Positions 46,874 through 58,753 of a stretch of DNA of 64,000 nucleotides are shown piece after piece. Position 1 is the stretch's first letter, and each line of letters begins with the position of its first letter. The notes beneath the pieces were generated by a model. It was not told the origin of the DNA, searched no databases, and worked only from the letters and a program-made list of their open reading frames with translations. The position numbers and the translations under genes are program-made. The DNA comes from Hanleya hanleyi (Eukaryota > Mollusca > Polyplacophora > Lepidopleurida > Hanleyidae), in assembly GCA_036873755.1 (NCBI GenBank), contig JAVTVY010025158.1, positions 1 to 64,000 of the forward strand. Reading direction: 5' to 3'.

Positions 46874-48141
46874 ATGCTGAACATGTCAGACGCAGACAAC
46901 CAGGAACAGTATGTCGACATTGACCAATACGAGAGCGATTTGGCGAACAATTTTAGCAGTCTTACCAACAGTAGCAACGACAACAGCTATATACTAGATG
47001 TGGTCAATGGTGTGAACATTATCGTGACATGCATTGGTATAATTGGGAATTTGTTTCTTATCCTGACTATTTTACGACTCAAATGTCTGCGAACCTCACC
47101 TACATATATTATATTGTTGAGTCTGGCGTCTGCAGATGCAGCTGTATGTTCCACTTGGTATTTATTATATATACCCGAAATGCCGGATGCAATTTGCAAA
47201 CTGTACTACGTCATTTTCGACGGCCGGACTCAGTGCTTACCATTTGGCTCTGTTTTCTTTGGTACGCTACCTGACTCTTCTAAAGCCGTTCTTTTCCAGA
47301 CGTCATTTGACAGCCAAGAACGTGGCGTGGTTATGTGTTATTCTATGGATTCTATTATTAGCGTCCAATTCAACGGCTATGTTAGTGACAGGACGGGATA
47401 GGACCTCGTGTGAAATCAAGAAGAGCAGCAAACTCTACATCCTCGTGTATTGTATTCTCTGTTTCTTTATCCCATTGGTTGCCATCGTCACCTTCCATGG
47501 AATTAAATTCTATAAGCTTAGAAAGACATCAGTCAACTCCGAGAACGTAACTTCGAGAAATTACAAGCGTCTAATCCGTCATTCATAATCCAGCCGTCGT
47601 CCATTAGAGAATATCCGCGTCCATAATCCAAAGACCTATTCCATTTCCATATAACAGTATTAGCACCAAATTCAAAAAGACAAAAGTATACATAAACATA
47701 GGCTTGTTTCCTGCAAGAGAAGCGGTCAACAATTTTCAATGATGCCGGCAAGACATCATGATGTTCCAAAATATCAAATCCGTATCGCTGATCAGTATTC
47801 TTAATCCATAATATTCGTTATAGAGTCGTCATCTAAACGTTTCTGGACGAGCTGTGTTGGCAATAACTTTAATCTCTGTTCTGCTTTTGACACCCTGGGA
47901 GATAGTTGCGATTATTGTCTATACATTTGAGGTCCAACTATCACCTTCGACTTTATACTTTGGAGCTCTCACTGGAACTTTGCTTTTCCTTAATAGTGCC
48001 ATCAATCCCTTCTTGTACTTCTTCCTGTCACCAACTGCAAGAAAAAAAGCATTTTCGTTTGCTACAAAGCCGAATCAATTTGTGAATTGTTTACCAATGG
48101 ATGATTATAACACACCAAACGCTAATGAATCACAGAGATGA
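46874..48141 (+). pseudogene. Class A GPCR, type B, pseudogene with frameshift and insertion
   Basis: Very close to the intact receptor at 41915. Damage: a 9-bp in-frame loss in TM1 (near 47015); a 5-bp deletion near 47213 at the top of TM3, which shifts the frame; and a 274-bp insertion at 47561-47834, after the third intracellular loop text CTTCGAGAAA. Downstream of the insert, TM6, TM7 and the tail run open to the TGA at 48139. The upstream frame resumes correctly after the 5-bp deletion until it meets stops in the insert. Confidence 0.85.
47561..47834 (-). mobile_element. 274-bp insert in type B receptor
   Basis: It is bounded by AAA on both sides, a possible short target duplication. 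Its reverse complement matches 36634-36834 and 58492-58697, both truncated at the same kind of end, and 27722-27840 matches its other half. It lacks terminal inverted repeats and GT-AG borders, so it is neither a classic MITE nor an intron. A short retroposed sequence is likeliest. Confidence 0.6.
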
Positions 48142-48603
48142 ACCGGTACACATAATTTAAGGGAAACGTGTTTGTAGATGAGCAAGAAATATCTTAAAAA
48201 ATGATGGGCTACGGAGTTTAAATCGAGAATCTGAAAACTGATTATTCTTCATATAGTAAGAATTCTGTGAAGTATTTAATTCCGCATAAATGGTTACACC
48301 TGATTTCATTGGTTAGTTATGTCAAGGACATGGCAGGTGTACACATCTCTAACTACAAATACTTGCCTTCCTGTATGGTTTCTTCCTCAACGTGTAAGGA
48401 ATTGCCTACGGAATCATAGAAGGGCCATGGACCCCGAGACACCCCGAGATAATCGCCCTTTGAAAATGCAGGATTATCTCGGATAATCGTCAAAAGAAAA
48501 TGCAGCATCATCTCGGACCCCAAGGTAATTATCTCGTTCTCCAACATAATTAACCAATCAAATCCCCGTATTAGTATGTGCCATTTTCTTTTCCAATTAA
48601 CCC

Positions 48604-48928
48604 ACGGGTGGTTGGGTGGGCACCGGTTCCTGTTGCTTCAATGCATTTTGCTGAGAAGCAACAGGAACTTGATAATGTGATGTCTAGCTCTGTAATGTCA
48701 CTTGTCTTTATTGCACCATGTACATGTAATCGTTCTGTCTGTGTCTTGCGTGCTGTCCTCGGTGTTTTATAGGGTGGATGGAGGGTGTCATTTCCATGCT
48801 GGTTCAAAGATTTCTTCTTTGAAGTAGAAGGAACGCAATTTGGCTGGGTGGTGTTTGGTTGGTTCGTCGTGATATAGCTGAAATATTGTTGAAAGCGACG
48901 TTAAATTCTATTCACTCATTCACTCACT
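48604..48928 (+). mobile_element. Complete SINE with 11-bp target duplication
   Basis: CCAATTAACCC at 48593-48603 and again at 48929-48939 flanks 325 bp. The 3' part reads GATATAGCTGAAATATTG and ends with TTCACTCATTCACTCACT, a tail form I associate with mollusc SINEs. The 5' part has the perfect inverted pair GTTCCTGTTGCTT / AAGCAACAGGAAC (about 48626-48668). I see no clear tRNA head. Confidence 0.75.
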
Positions 48929-48939
48929 CCAATTAACCC

Positions 48940-49485
48940 TATCTGGCCTAGGCTTTTTGGGATCTGTCCAGGCCTGGGGGGGCCGAAATGACCCCTCTTA
49001 ATTATGTTTCTTACCCCTTGAGCTAGAGAGCTGGAACTTATTACACTATACCCTTGGGTCAAGCTTTACCAGAAAATGTAAAACAAATCCAAGATGGCCG
49101 CTCTGTTGACGTCACAGTGACGTCATTTTCAAAAACGGTATTTTTTGGACAATTTCCCGGTCGGATTTTCGGAATTTATTTATTTTTGCAATTCATCCAC
49201 AAAAACTGCATGAAAAATTAGCAAATATTAATGTGATATGAAATAAAATAGTTTTTACCCACTTTTCATCGCGGAAAAGCAGAAATTTTGAAGAAATATG
49301 ACTAAAACATCACTTTTCTGGTGCCCCACGTGGCCGCCATCTTGAATTTATCCATGATCCTCTGCTCGGGGGGTTATGCAAATAGGCTCAAAATGACCCC
49401 AATAAGATACACTATAAAGTCACGAAGTTTCAGCTCTCCATTTTTTGCCGTTCTGGAGAGGAGGGAGGATGGGGGGAGGATTGTA
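48940..49485. other. Segment with paired CRE-like sites
   Basis: No gene is seen. The text CAAGATGGCCGCTCTGTTGACGTCA is a kind of dispersed repeat I have seen in invertebrate genomes. A G-rich stretch near 49451-49480 follows. Confidence 0.45.
49107..49125. promoter_or_regulatory. Two TGACGTCA palindromes three bases apart
   Basis: TGACGTCA at 49107-49114 and 49118-49125 match the full cAMP-response element. They lie inside a repeat, far from any intact gene start, so a regulatory role is only possible. Confidence 0.4.
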
Positions 49486-50239
49486 GACCGTTGGTAGGAT
49501 ATTGATTTTATTAAAGCCTTTGTTATGGCATCCATTCTTTGAAGCTCACCTTGACAAGTCTCTTTTACCATTTAAACCAGTAATACTAGAATATATTTGA
49601 TCAAAATTTCTCGCCCATATCAAAGTTGTATAACATGGCAAGACAATGCTATAATTAAATGATTGCAAAACATCCAAACACCAACGATATGATGGATAAT
49701 TCTCCAAATTTAGAAAATCTGTTTACTTTAATTCTCTATAGACATGTCAGATATAACATTATTTTGCACAATTGATGGTAAAAACACATAATTGGAATTG
49801 CCCAGCCTTTTGTATGCCTGTTGGATAAAGTCCAAATTTCAGTCACAGACAGGGTCGCAAGGTCTAGCCAGGCTGGAGAATACCAAATTCCTTATGCAAA
49901 TATTTTTACAATGCTGCAAGAAAAATTTGAGAAACATTAAAGAAACCAAGATAGTGGGCTTGTAAATGCCGATCACCCGAATCCACATTCCAATTGCTAT
50001 GCAAATACTCAAGTCTCTCAAGCCCCAGACAAAATATTTTTCATTATATTGTAAATCCTAAGGTAATTGGTTAGCTGATATTTATAGGTTTTGCTTTCTT
50101 ACATCTCTTCGATATGAGAGGAATTCCAGAAGCTCCAGCTTTTATCTTTGTTACATGTTATCATATGTTGAGTGCCTAAATGGATTCTATAACAAAGACC
50201 TTGAGAATTTATTCATTAGCGAATTTATTTATTAGATGT

Positions 50240-52423
50240 CGATCTTTTAACTATTGTTTGTTGCTTTAGCCATATCTAGAATAAAACATCTACCTTGTAT
50301 GTGTAGGCTTTGTGGAATGCTGCTAGCTTCTACTATTTAAGGACTCCTGATAATACCTCGAGTTGAAAGGTGAACTATCTTGTGTTGAAGGTACAATCTT
50401 TGTGTTGAAGGTACAATCTTCATTATCTCAGGGTCCAAGGTAATTCTGCATTTTCATTGATCGATTATCTCGGAGTTCGAGATGATTGTCTCGGTGTCCG
50501 TGATAATTCTGCATTCTCATCGAACGATTATCTCGGTGTTCGATATATTCCTGCATTCTCATTGTGAGTCATTGTCACCAGTGATAGTAGCGCACCGATA
50601 TCTATTGAGGCTGTACCCGAGAGCTTCTCTATAGCCTATTCCATACCAATTAAGAAGAGAATGAGAACACTGAGAATGGGGATATATGATCAGGAGTAAT
50701 TTATTTTACGCAATTCCATTGGTTATAAAATCGTTTGTTCTCGGCCAATTACAAGAAGTAGCGTCACTGGTTTCGTAACTTCCCGCATTTCGGTAGTCAC
50801 ATCGTGTACGATGCAACACCGCGGAAGGCAGAAGAAAAGCCCACAGAACGGAAGAATCTAGACAAGGCGATCGTATACTCCGCCAACAAAGCTAATCTGA
50901 AATCCGCTGTCCAGTTGAAAACAGTATTTTTCGGCCATGCGCAGTTTTGTGATCAAATTCCATATTTTAAAAGTGCGAATTTGAAAAGGTGGATGAGATA
51001 TATCTATAGCATGCTATTTGAGTATATTAGATGTACCGAAATGGGGAAAATTAATTAGCGGTAACCTCACAAATATGACACTGGATATGTAAATAAGTCA
51101 TCCAGGTAAAATACTGTGAAATGAATAGCGAAACATTGATCTCTGAATATAACCTGTATTCTGATTACGCTATCAATTTACTTCGTCATTTTACGTCATC
51201 AGCACGTCCTCAATTGAATGCAAGTTACATACAGAGACCTACAGCCTTACGTTATTTACTTTATGACACTGGATATTATACCGCACTGGCTAGTTACAAT
51301 AAGAGCGTATCCCAAAACCAGATGTTTTATTGCGTTATTGACCTAATAAGTTGCATAACTAATAAGAAATCCACGAAATAATATGTCTTTAAAACGGATT
51401 TCAGGGACGCTTTAAATACGTTTGGTCTCGAAGCTATGGAACATTGTCTATATATGTGTGAATTAAAATGTATCAAATGTGATAGTGGATCCACGTTGTC
51501 TAGACAAACATCTGATCATTGCAGTTCTTATTTTAAGTGTTCTGAAGAAAATATGTTTGTTGTGTTTTTGGTAATGTCTCAAATGACTTTGAAAATAGTA
51601 ACAATGTGATATGATGATGCACAAATAAAGTCAAGAAATGCCCGACAAGGAGAAGTCAAAATCAACGTCCCTTTGTTATTTCAAATACAAATCTCTAAAT
51701 TGGAGAGAAACCCTGCAGTTGGTCAGTCCAACAAGGAAACAGGGGTGTTGGTCTCAGATCTAAATGAGCGACATGTCAGAAGAAAAGCGCTTTTTAGATC
51801 CTTTTAATCAGATCTGTTTTAATCACTTATTGCTTCACTTTAGCTACTTCCTTTACAATGCATTGAATAACATAATAAAATAATTTTCAACCAACATAAC
51901 TTCTTTTCGCTCTTCTCAGCGATACCGCAGCTGATGTTTATGTTATTTTTAAAGATGTTCGATCAGTTTCTCTTAACTTCTTAAGATCGTATTGTTACAG
52001 TTTTATGGAGAATCTAATTGCAAACCCCCGTTATGTCATCCAACTGAGGAACGAAAATGGCCGGCGGTCAATTCAAGTCTTGTGGAATTATTATTTTACC
52101 CCAGTTTTACTAAACTTATTTTCCATAGCCTTGTTACGAGATGGAGAGAGGAATCTACCTAAATTATTTCCAATGGCCTTTCGTTTTTTTAATGATATAT
52201 ATAAACCAAATTTGTTGCTCGGGCATACATGTGAAATTGGGTTATATATAAACACAAAGAATTAGAACAAATAAAAAAGATTTAAGGCTCCTATTGAGTA
52301 CTTGCTGATAAGGTTAACACAGTATAGCATATACCTGAAATGAGACACTTAAAAATAGTTAGTGGTAACCCAGATATGCGGTTATGAACGGGTAAATGGA
52401 TAAAATACTTGAAATTCAATCTG
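50240..52423. other. 2.2-kb segment found only in long-duplication copy 2
   Basis: It contains inverted copies of the CCGAGATAATTGTCTAATG repeats (50430-50570). It also has a + strand frame 51121-51609 with one internal TAA at 51379, whose second half is Cys-rich (CELKCIKCDSGS). I do not recognise that protein. The frames at 50804-51058 and 52005-52265 are also unrecognised. It is either an insertion in copy 2 or a deletion in copy 1. Confidence 0.45.
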
Positions 52424-54114
52424 TCGAGCAGCATCAAGGTATAGTGTATCGTAGATGAACTGCCCGAGAGCAACACATATCTTGTCATCAGCAGCATTCG
52501 AAGATAGGCTCGCTCGAGTGAACTGCCTCTGACAGAATCATGTAGCGCTATTAGAGGGATTATGAATTTTTATATATAGGATTTTTTTCGAATTTTGGAA
52601 GTCTGTTAAAATAATGTCTTAAGGTAGCAAAGTAACGGTGTTATGATTCTGTACTTTGAGTCTCCTTTGTTTTCTGAATTGTGATTCGTTTTATGTTGTG
52701 CAGATATAGTACTTGTTTTTTTCAGTGTGGCCTTGCAGCAGTAATATGTCAACATGTTTACACTTTACAATGGCCTCATTCTGCACTGAGTGAGTATATA
52801 TTTTTGGCATGGAACTGTGAAGAATATTCTAGGAAGTGCCAGAGTGATCAGGCAAGCCCTGGAATGTTTCAGGCAGTTGTTTACTGCTTCATGTATGACA
52901 TCGTTTTCGAGGAAGATCTCTGTGTATGTAAAGTGACAATCTTAATATATTAATATCCTATCGATGCTCCCCAATCGTACATGTACCGGAATAGGATCTT
53001 ACATATTTCAATTGGATTTGGTGTCCTGAGCAGCCATACCATGGATATTTATTAGCATTATAACATCATGGTCGCATCTGGACTCACCCATTTTAAATCG
53101 GGGAGGGGAGATAGGTTCACTGTGTCCATTTACCTCAATGTTTACACTAAAGATCAGTCCATATATCTACCCCGTATTATGGTGCCACAATGTCGGGACC
53201 GCAGCAACATGAAAAGATGAACCGGCTAATTCGGCTGAGCCAACCAAAAATTCTTTGTCGTCAATTTTCCCTTCAAAGCACTATGAAGCGTTCTCGGGAT
53301 TGGTTAACACCCGAGGTGTTAGATCCTACAAGCGACATATCCAAATGGGGAGCAGATAGGATTTAATTTTAATTAGGTTGGTAAAGTGAGTACTGACAGC
53401 AAGTGGAAATCACCAGCCTGTAACTAGACAGTGTATTTTCCAGTCTGCCAATTGAACTATATAAACACCTGGCATTCTGTAATATAGAGAGAGGTTGTAT
53501 AAAAGACATCTCATTGAGTTAGATCATGAAACCGGTGAAGAAACTTTTGGACTGCCGACAAGTGTTCTAACGTGAAAGCGTTCCTGTGGGATAACTTGTT
53601 ATTAAAGCGCAGACCTGCTGGTTGAAGTCCCTTGAGGAGACTTCACTGAGAATTTGACGTTGTTTGGGAGATTCGCAAGGTGTTGTTCCTTGTTTCGAGT
53701 TACAGAAACTGGACTCGGACGTCGATCGGCGCTGGAGCTGAACTGCTTCGTGGAGTGTGATACGCTTGGATTTCACAAGGAGTGGACAACATGACTGGAC
53801 ACATGATAAATGGACTGAGAGGAGTTGTACAACAACGTTAGGTAGAAAGCGGACTGTATTGGACCGTTAGTGCATTTAAGATCAATTAAGCTGCCTGTCA
53901 CACTATTCTACGTTATTGTAGTAAGCCTAAAGTTTGTGACATATTGTGCCATTTTTGTGAATGTTTATTTTTCGGTTGGTTAGGTATATAAAATCTTTAA
54001 CTGAATCATCTGGTATTTTATTGTAATTTTGTTTGACCAATGTTTAGCTGCAGATTTGGCTAACTTGTACTGGCTCTGTTTTGAGAGCAATTAAATATGT
54101 ATCGGTGGGTTCAT
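52424..54114. other. Shared segment with TATA-like site (copy 2)
   Basis: Near-identical to 31291-32990, with the TATAAAAG site near 53499. No gene is supported. Confidence 0.35.
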
Positions 54115-54487
54115 AACAAGGGTCACGGCGGTAATTTCCATCTAGTCTGATACCATTTAGATAAGAAAATAGTGGTCACGTCGGTTATCTCCATCAAGTC
54201 TGATAACCTTTATGTAAGAAATTAGAGGTGACATCGGTTATTCCCATCTGATTACCTTAGGTAATAAATTAGCGGTCATGACGGTAACCTCCATCTAGCC
54301 TGACTACCTTTAGATAATAAATTAGCGGTCACGTGGTTATCTCCATCTAGTCTGATAACTTTTAAGTTAGAAATTAGCGGTCACGGCAGTAATCTCTATC
54401 TACTTTGATAACTTTTAGGTAAGAAATTAGCGGTCACGGCAGTAATCTCCATCTACTTTGATGATCTTTGACTAAGAAATAATCGGT
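54115..54487. repeat. About 55-bp tandem repeat (copy 2)
   Basis: Same array as 32990-33360, with GGTCACGGCAGTAATCTCCA-type units. Confidence 0.8.
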
Positions 54488-54689
54488 TCTGTACTCAAAT
54501 AATCTATCTTCTCCCTAAATAAGTTAATCCACAGCATGTGACCGTCATTCGATGATCCACAATCGACAAGTAAACACTTCAACTACCGGAACAATATGGC
54601 GAGGCGATTCGGTATATAAAATATATCGCGGGATGAGAAGTGGCTGGATAATTGTGAATCACACCAAACATCAACCCAGCAGCGAGCGC

Positions 54690-55152
54690 TATTTAACAAC
54701 ACAACAGATTACATGGGATGATGTGTTTAACAACCATATTTCCGGTTTTATTTCCGCCGAAGCAATATCCGGGATCTACCACAAGAATCCGTTAAACTTT
54801 CAACTTTCATCGACTGTTCACGCTTACATATGACGTTGAAACTGCAGCCTTCTGTCAATGCATCCCCTCTTACTTGAATGAGTCGGATGCCTTTAGTCAG
54901 CTGGGAGAGAACTTTGGAAAAGATATAGGATTAGATTTATTCGTGAATGGTTATACGTTGTATGGATTCGCGTTGGACACTTTTAACAATCTTTTATTGA
55001 AAATTGAAGAAGAAGAGCAGTGTTGGTTTAGAGGTTGCATTCAAGAGAAGTCTTACCGAAAAAGTGAGTTGTGTAATTTATTCGGCGCATCCAACTCTGT
55101 TTGAAATCGACAGATACAGAAAATTAATCTTAACGGAGGCGAAAATTCAGAG
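54690..55152 (+). pseudogene. Polinton/Maverick capsid-like protein, C-terminal remnant
   Basis: Three frames together show the C-terminal order of the F54H12.2-like capsid family of Polintons. First come ISGFISAEAISG and KNPLNFQ (frame to 54833). Next are LGENFGKDIG and NGYTLYGFALD (54874-55104). Last is HPTLFEIDRYRKLIL (55079-55152), matching the family's final VYAE-IEIDR segment. Frameshifts separate the pieces. In an intact element this would be a jelly-roll virion-type protein. The match is from memory of the family pattern. It is followed directly by a protease remnant, which supports the call. Confidence 0.6.
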
Positions 55153-55528
55153 ATGAATGCGATGGAGATAGCATGCGCCATAAGTTCAGACTTCGATCTC
55201 AGTCATATCGTTCCAGGGATTTATGCATCGAATGCTACATGCCGTTCCTACCTATCAAAAAAGACGAGCTTTTTTATAGTTTGGGGGAGCAGGCGTATAC
55301 TTATGGCAGAGTATTCGAGGACTGTTTACTGAATAACGCGAATACATTTTTCTATAATGATAAATAATTGCAATCAAACTACTCATCCGAACACAGAGAC
55401 TATGTGTTATATTTCATATTAATGAAATTCCGTCTCTGAGAGAGATAATGGATATTTTCACCGAATGTAACAAAAAAGATTTAAATGAACACAATTTTAG
55501 ACGTCGCTACTTCAGTTCATGCTTTTAA
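55153..55528 (+). pseudogene. Polinton/Maverick adenain-like cysteine protease remnant
   Basis: Starts MNAMEIACAISSDFDL, with IVPGIYASNA and a SFFIV segment as in the N-terminus of adenovirus-type proteases carried by Polintons. The end has LQSNYSSEHRDYVLYF, which aligns with the family's Q-x-x-x-S-x-x-C-G-x-Y block; the catalytic Cys-Gly is His-Arg here. A LREIMDIFTECNKKD and RRRYF tail follows. The middle, with the His of the active site, is missing or scrambled. At least three frame changes are needed, so it is dead. Such proteases process capsid precursors. Confidence 0.6.
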
Positions 55529-55632
55529 ACTTCGTAACTGTCACCCAAAGGAGAAATATCCCATAACATTTTGAGAGTAACGGAACTGGGCAAATAAAAC
55601 AATGCGAAATGTTGAAATAGTTCGTGTTTTTA

Positions 55633-56499
55633 TATATGCATGCGCATGTATGAAAGTATGTGTTCAATGTGATGAGAATCTTATAAATAAGAATTTCAAC
55701 GTATGAGGATGATACCATCAGCGACAACGGTCTTGAGCAACAATGTCTGGAAAGTCTCACTCAGTAAAACGCATCTACGTATCTTGAAGCGCGCTGATAG
55801 AATCTAAAATATTATATTGCTAATCAGAATATCAATCATTATAGTTTATTATCCCGTTATTCCTCAAAATTTTGTTACATATTGTAGAATTTTCGGTCCC
55901 CAAGACGACGTAGGGGTTGTGCGCGATCCTAGATGTTATAACGCAAGGTCGTCTGTTGAACCGGGTGATGGTGTCTACATTACCCTTTAAGATAGATTCC
56001 AGTTCGTCTCCGAGATTATTCGAAGACTTGAAATGGATAACAACGCAACTCAATTTCCTGAAGATATAGTTTTCACTATATATGCATTTCGTATCAGCTA
56101 CAACATTTCACGTAATTTGTGAACTGTAGGAGATTATGAAGGAATTTGATTTGAAATCGCCAAACATTCTCTTATATACTGTCCTGTATGAATGTGGGTG
56201 CATGCCAGATCCATCAAATTCTCAGTAAAATTTTGATAACTCGAATCGCTATCTGTCTCGAAACTAAAACATCCTCATCATACTGGGGATTCGTGAAGTA
56301 CAGATTCATTGCAGTTATACAATCATGCAATATAAAACCATATAGTCTCGAGTTATAACTGTTTCTCACAAATAACTATGCACATAGATGTTTTACAATA
56401 CCTGACCTAAAAGGTTATGAAATGGAATATCGGAAATAGCTTTGTAAAAACAAGCAGCACTGGGAATTAAAACACATCATAATGGACTGACGTTTAGAA
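55633..56499. other. Shared unclassified segment before leader block (copy 2)
   Basis: Near-identical to 33746-34609. No gene is supported. Confidence 0.4.
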
Positions 56500-58740
56500 T
56501 TCGGGAGACAATACCTCTAACAACTAGAGATATAAACTAGAGATCGCATCAAACAGTCATTCAATCTCTCGCGAGTTGAACTGTGAACAAGCTGAAGAAG
56601 AGGACAATTATACAGAAAACCGAGCAGACAGTACCCGTAATCAATGGCCGAGAATGAATATATGTAGGTTTATAGTTTTAGTGGGAAATGCATAATTTGC
56701 AGGTTAGTTTCTTTGGTTATTCTTGCATTTACCAGGTTAAGCCATGTTGAGGCATTTACTTCATGAGACATCTGCGCTGATCTGTCATCACAGCTCCAGA
56801 GCTAGCGTATCTAACATCGCTCCAATTTACTACATAATGTGGAATGTGATTGTCTGTTAGTGGAAGTTAATGACGTTACCATACCATCGATTTGTGAATC
56901 TAATTTAATCGAATATGTTATTGAATAAGACGATACTGACAAAGATATACTACTTATTATTCTATTACACATATTTCCAGAAAGATCGAAGAGAAAAACT
57001 AAAAATGGATATAGAATGACACGCTTGTATTCGAAGGTAACGCTATTACTCAATTTCATATCGTGGACTTGATAATAGATGCAATTCTCGCCAGAAATGG
57101 AACTCCCTCTGCCGGAAGTGACAAATTCTTTCACGGATTTTACAAACTACACGATCATAGTGGTTTGATATCTAATCGAGAACGAGGAAGTCTAATGCTA
57201 GAAGAATGTTGGAATCAGCGCAAATAGGAGAAGGATCTATATACGTCAAAGGAACATCGTCGAAATCATCGGGAGAACGGCCATCAAAAACAAAAACAGA
57301 TTTAATTGTTAACTTGAAATGTATACTAACCATGTTTGATATTACGAATAAAATTTTGATATTTATAAAATATATAATGTTTTTCGAATTGTCAATCTTA
57401 ATCGGGGACTCAGTAGCCAGTCGTCACCCTATGCAATTTCTCGCGTTCTTAATCGACATAACATTTTCTTACAACAGTAATAGCACATAAATTCGAGCAG
57501 CCATAAAAGAAAAATATCTATCCTTTGTCCTGTCTCACACAACGCCAAGCGCTCGTACCCCGCACACTCTGGTATTCAAGCGATGAATGATGCAAGATTC
57601 GAGCTTCGTCGCATGATATATATGAGCGGACACATGAACGAAAGCTCCGTCAGAAGCTACAACAGGGAATGTTCCTCAGATAAAAAAAACACAGCGAAAC
57701 ACACATGAATATCCATCGCGCAGTCTGGTGCCTGCAGTTGTCGTACCTCCACAACTAAGCCCTATCTTTACCAGGACCGGATCCGAGTGGAACATTCTAG
57801 CCTCGACCAATCCACATTGCTGCACAACTCAACTCGAGCAAGTTATCCTCTTTTGGTTTCATATCTAATTCGTTTTCGTTATTCAGCCACTGTGTCTTTC
57901 AGTTTTCAAATAATTAACCCCGACTGAGATGTTTGTCTCAATACACAACTGATATGCTGCAAACTGTCGAACTGAAAACTGTTTGAAGCGCGGTATCGCG
58001 TGAGGTGCGCGTGCACCGAGACATTGCTACGAGTTACGAAAACTGTTAATGTATTCACTAATGTTTTTCCAATGATACAAGAATTAAACCGAAGAATTTG
58101 TTCGTTTCACATTTAATTTCTTCTTTTATTTAATTATTTAATTTTAATGATTGACTGTGAATTTCTTTACGTTAACTAGGGTATGAACTTGAAAAAGTTT
58201 GCGCAAACTTTGTATGATCTGCTACGCTGAATTATACATTTTGCACTGTGATATTTAATGAACGTAATAAAATCACATCAAATCCTTGAATAACTTCCTG
58301 GATGTTTGACGATTGTGAGTATCTTGTCTTTTCCTAATATTATATGAGAGGTCGTTTAGATCCGAGGCTTGCAAACTTACCCATTTTCAGCCGGTCCGTT
58401 CGCAAGGATATTTTCATACCACATCACTCGATCTTTGTATCTGAGTCAGGATATCAGTGGATATATCCGCGAATGCTATCATATCGTCTTCGGTCTTGTC
58501 TTGTCGGCATCATTGACAACTGTTGACCGCTTCTCTCTTGCAGGAAACTAGCCTATGTTTATGTATACTATGATTGTCTTTTTTTAAATTTGGTGCTAAT
58601 ACTGTTATATGGATATGGAATATATCTTTGGATTATGGACGCGGATATTCTTTAATGGACGACGGCTGAATCATGAATGACGGACTAGACGCTTGTATCC
58701 CGTACAATTTACATAAAGTCACAAAATCAGCTAGTGAGAT
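56500..58740 (+). repeat. Leader block, copy 6
   Basis: Partner of 34610-36880, with the perfect palindrome AAAGTTTGCGCAAACTTT at 58194-58211, GGTGCGCGTGCACC at 58004-58017 and the truncated insert at about 58492-58697. About 35 bp near 57000 are missing relative to copy 5. Confidence 0.7.
58492..58697 (+). repeat. Truncated copy of the 274-bp insert family
   Basis: Same site and same truncation as 36634-36834, so it was present before the long duplication. Confidence 0.65.
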
Positions 58741-58753
58741 AGTTTCAATTTTT

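Larger units (their letters stand above)
44511..48655 (+). repeat. Short segmental duplication, copy 2
   Basis: Partner of 39569-43440. The left breakpoint is the TM6 position CTGTTTCTGG and the right one is inside the SINE at 48655. Confidence 0.9.

Noticed and set aside
47561..47838. Intron in the type B receptor
   Set aside because: Borders are not GT-AG, all paralogues lack it, and the same sequence occurs elsewhere as an insertion.
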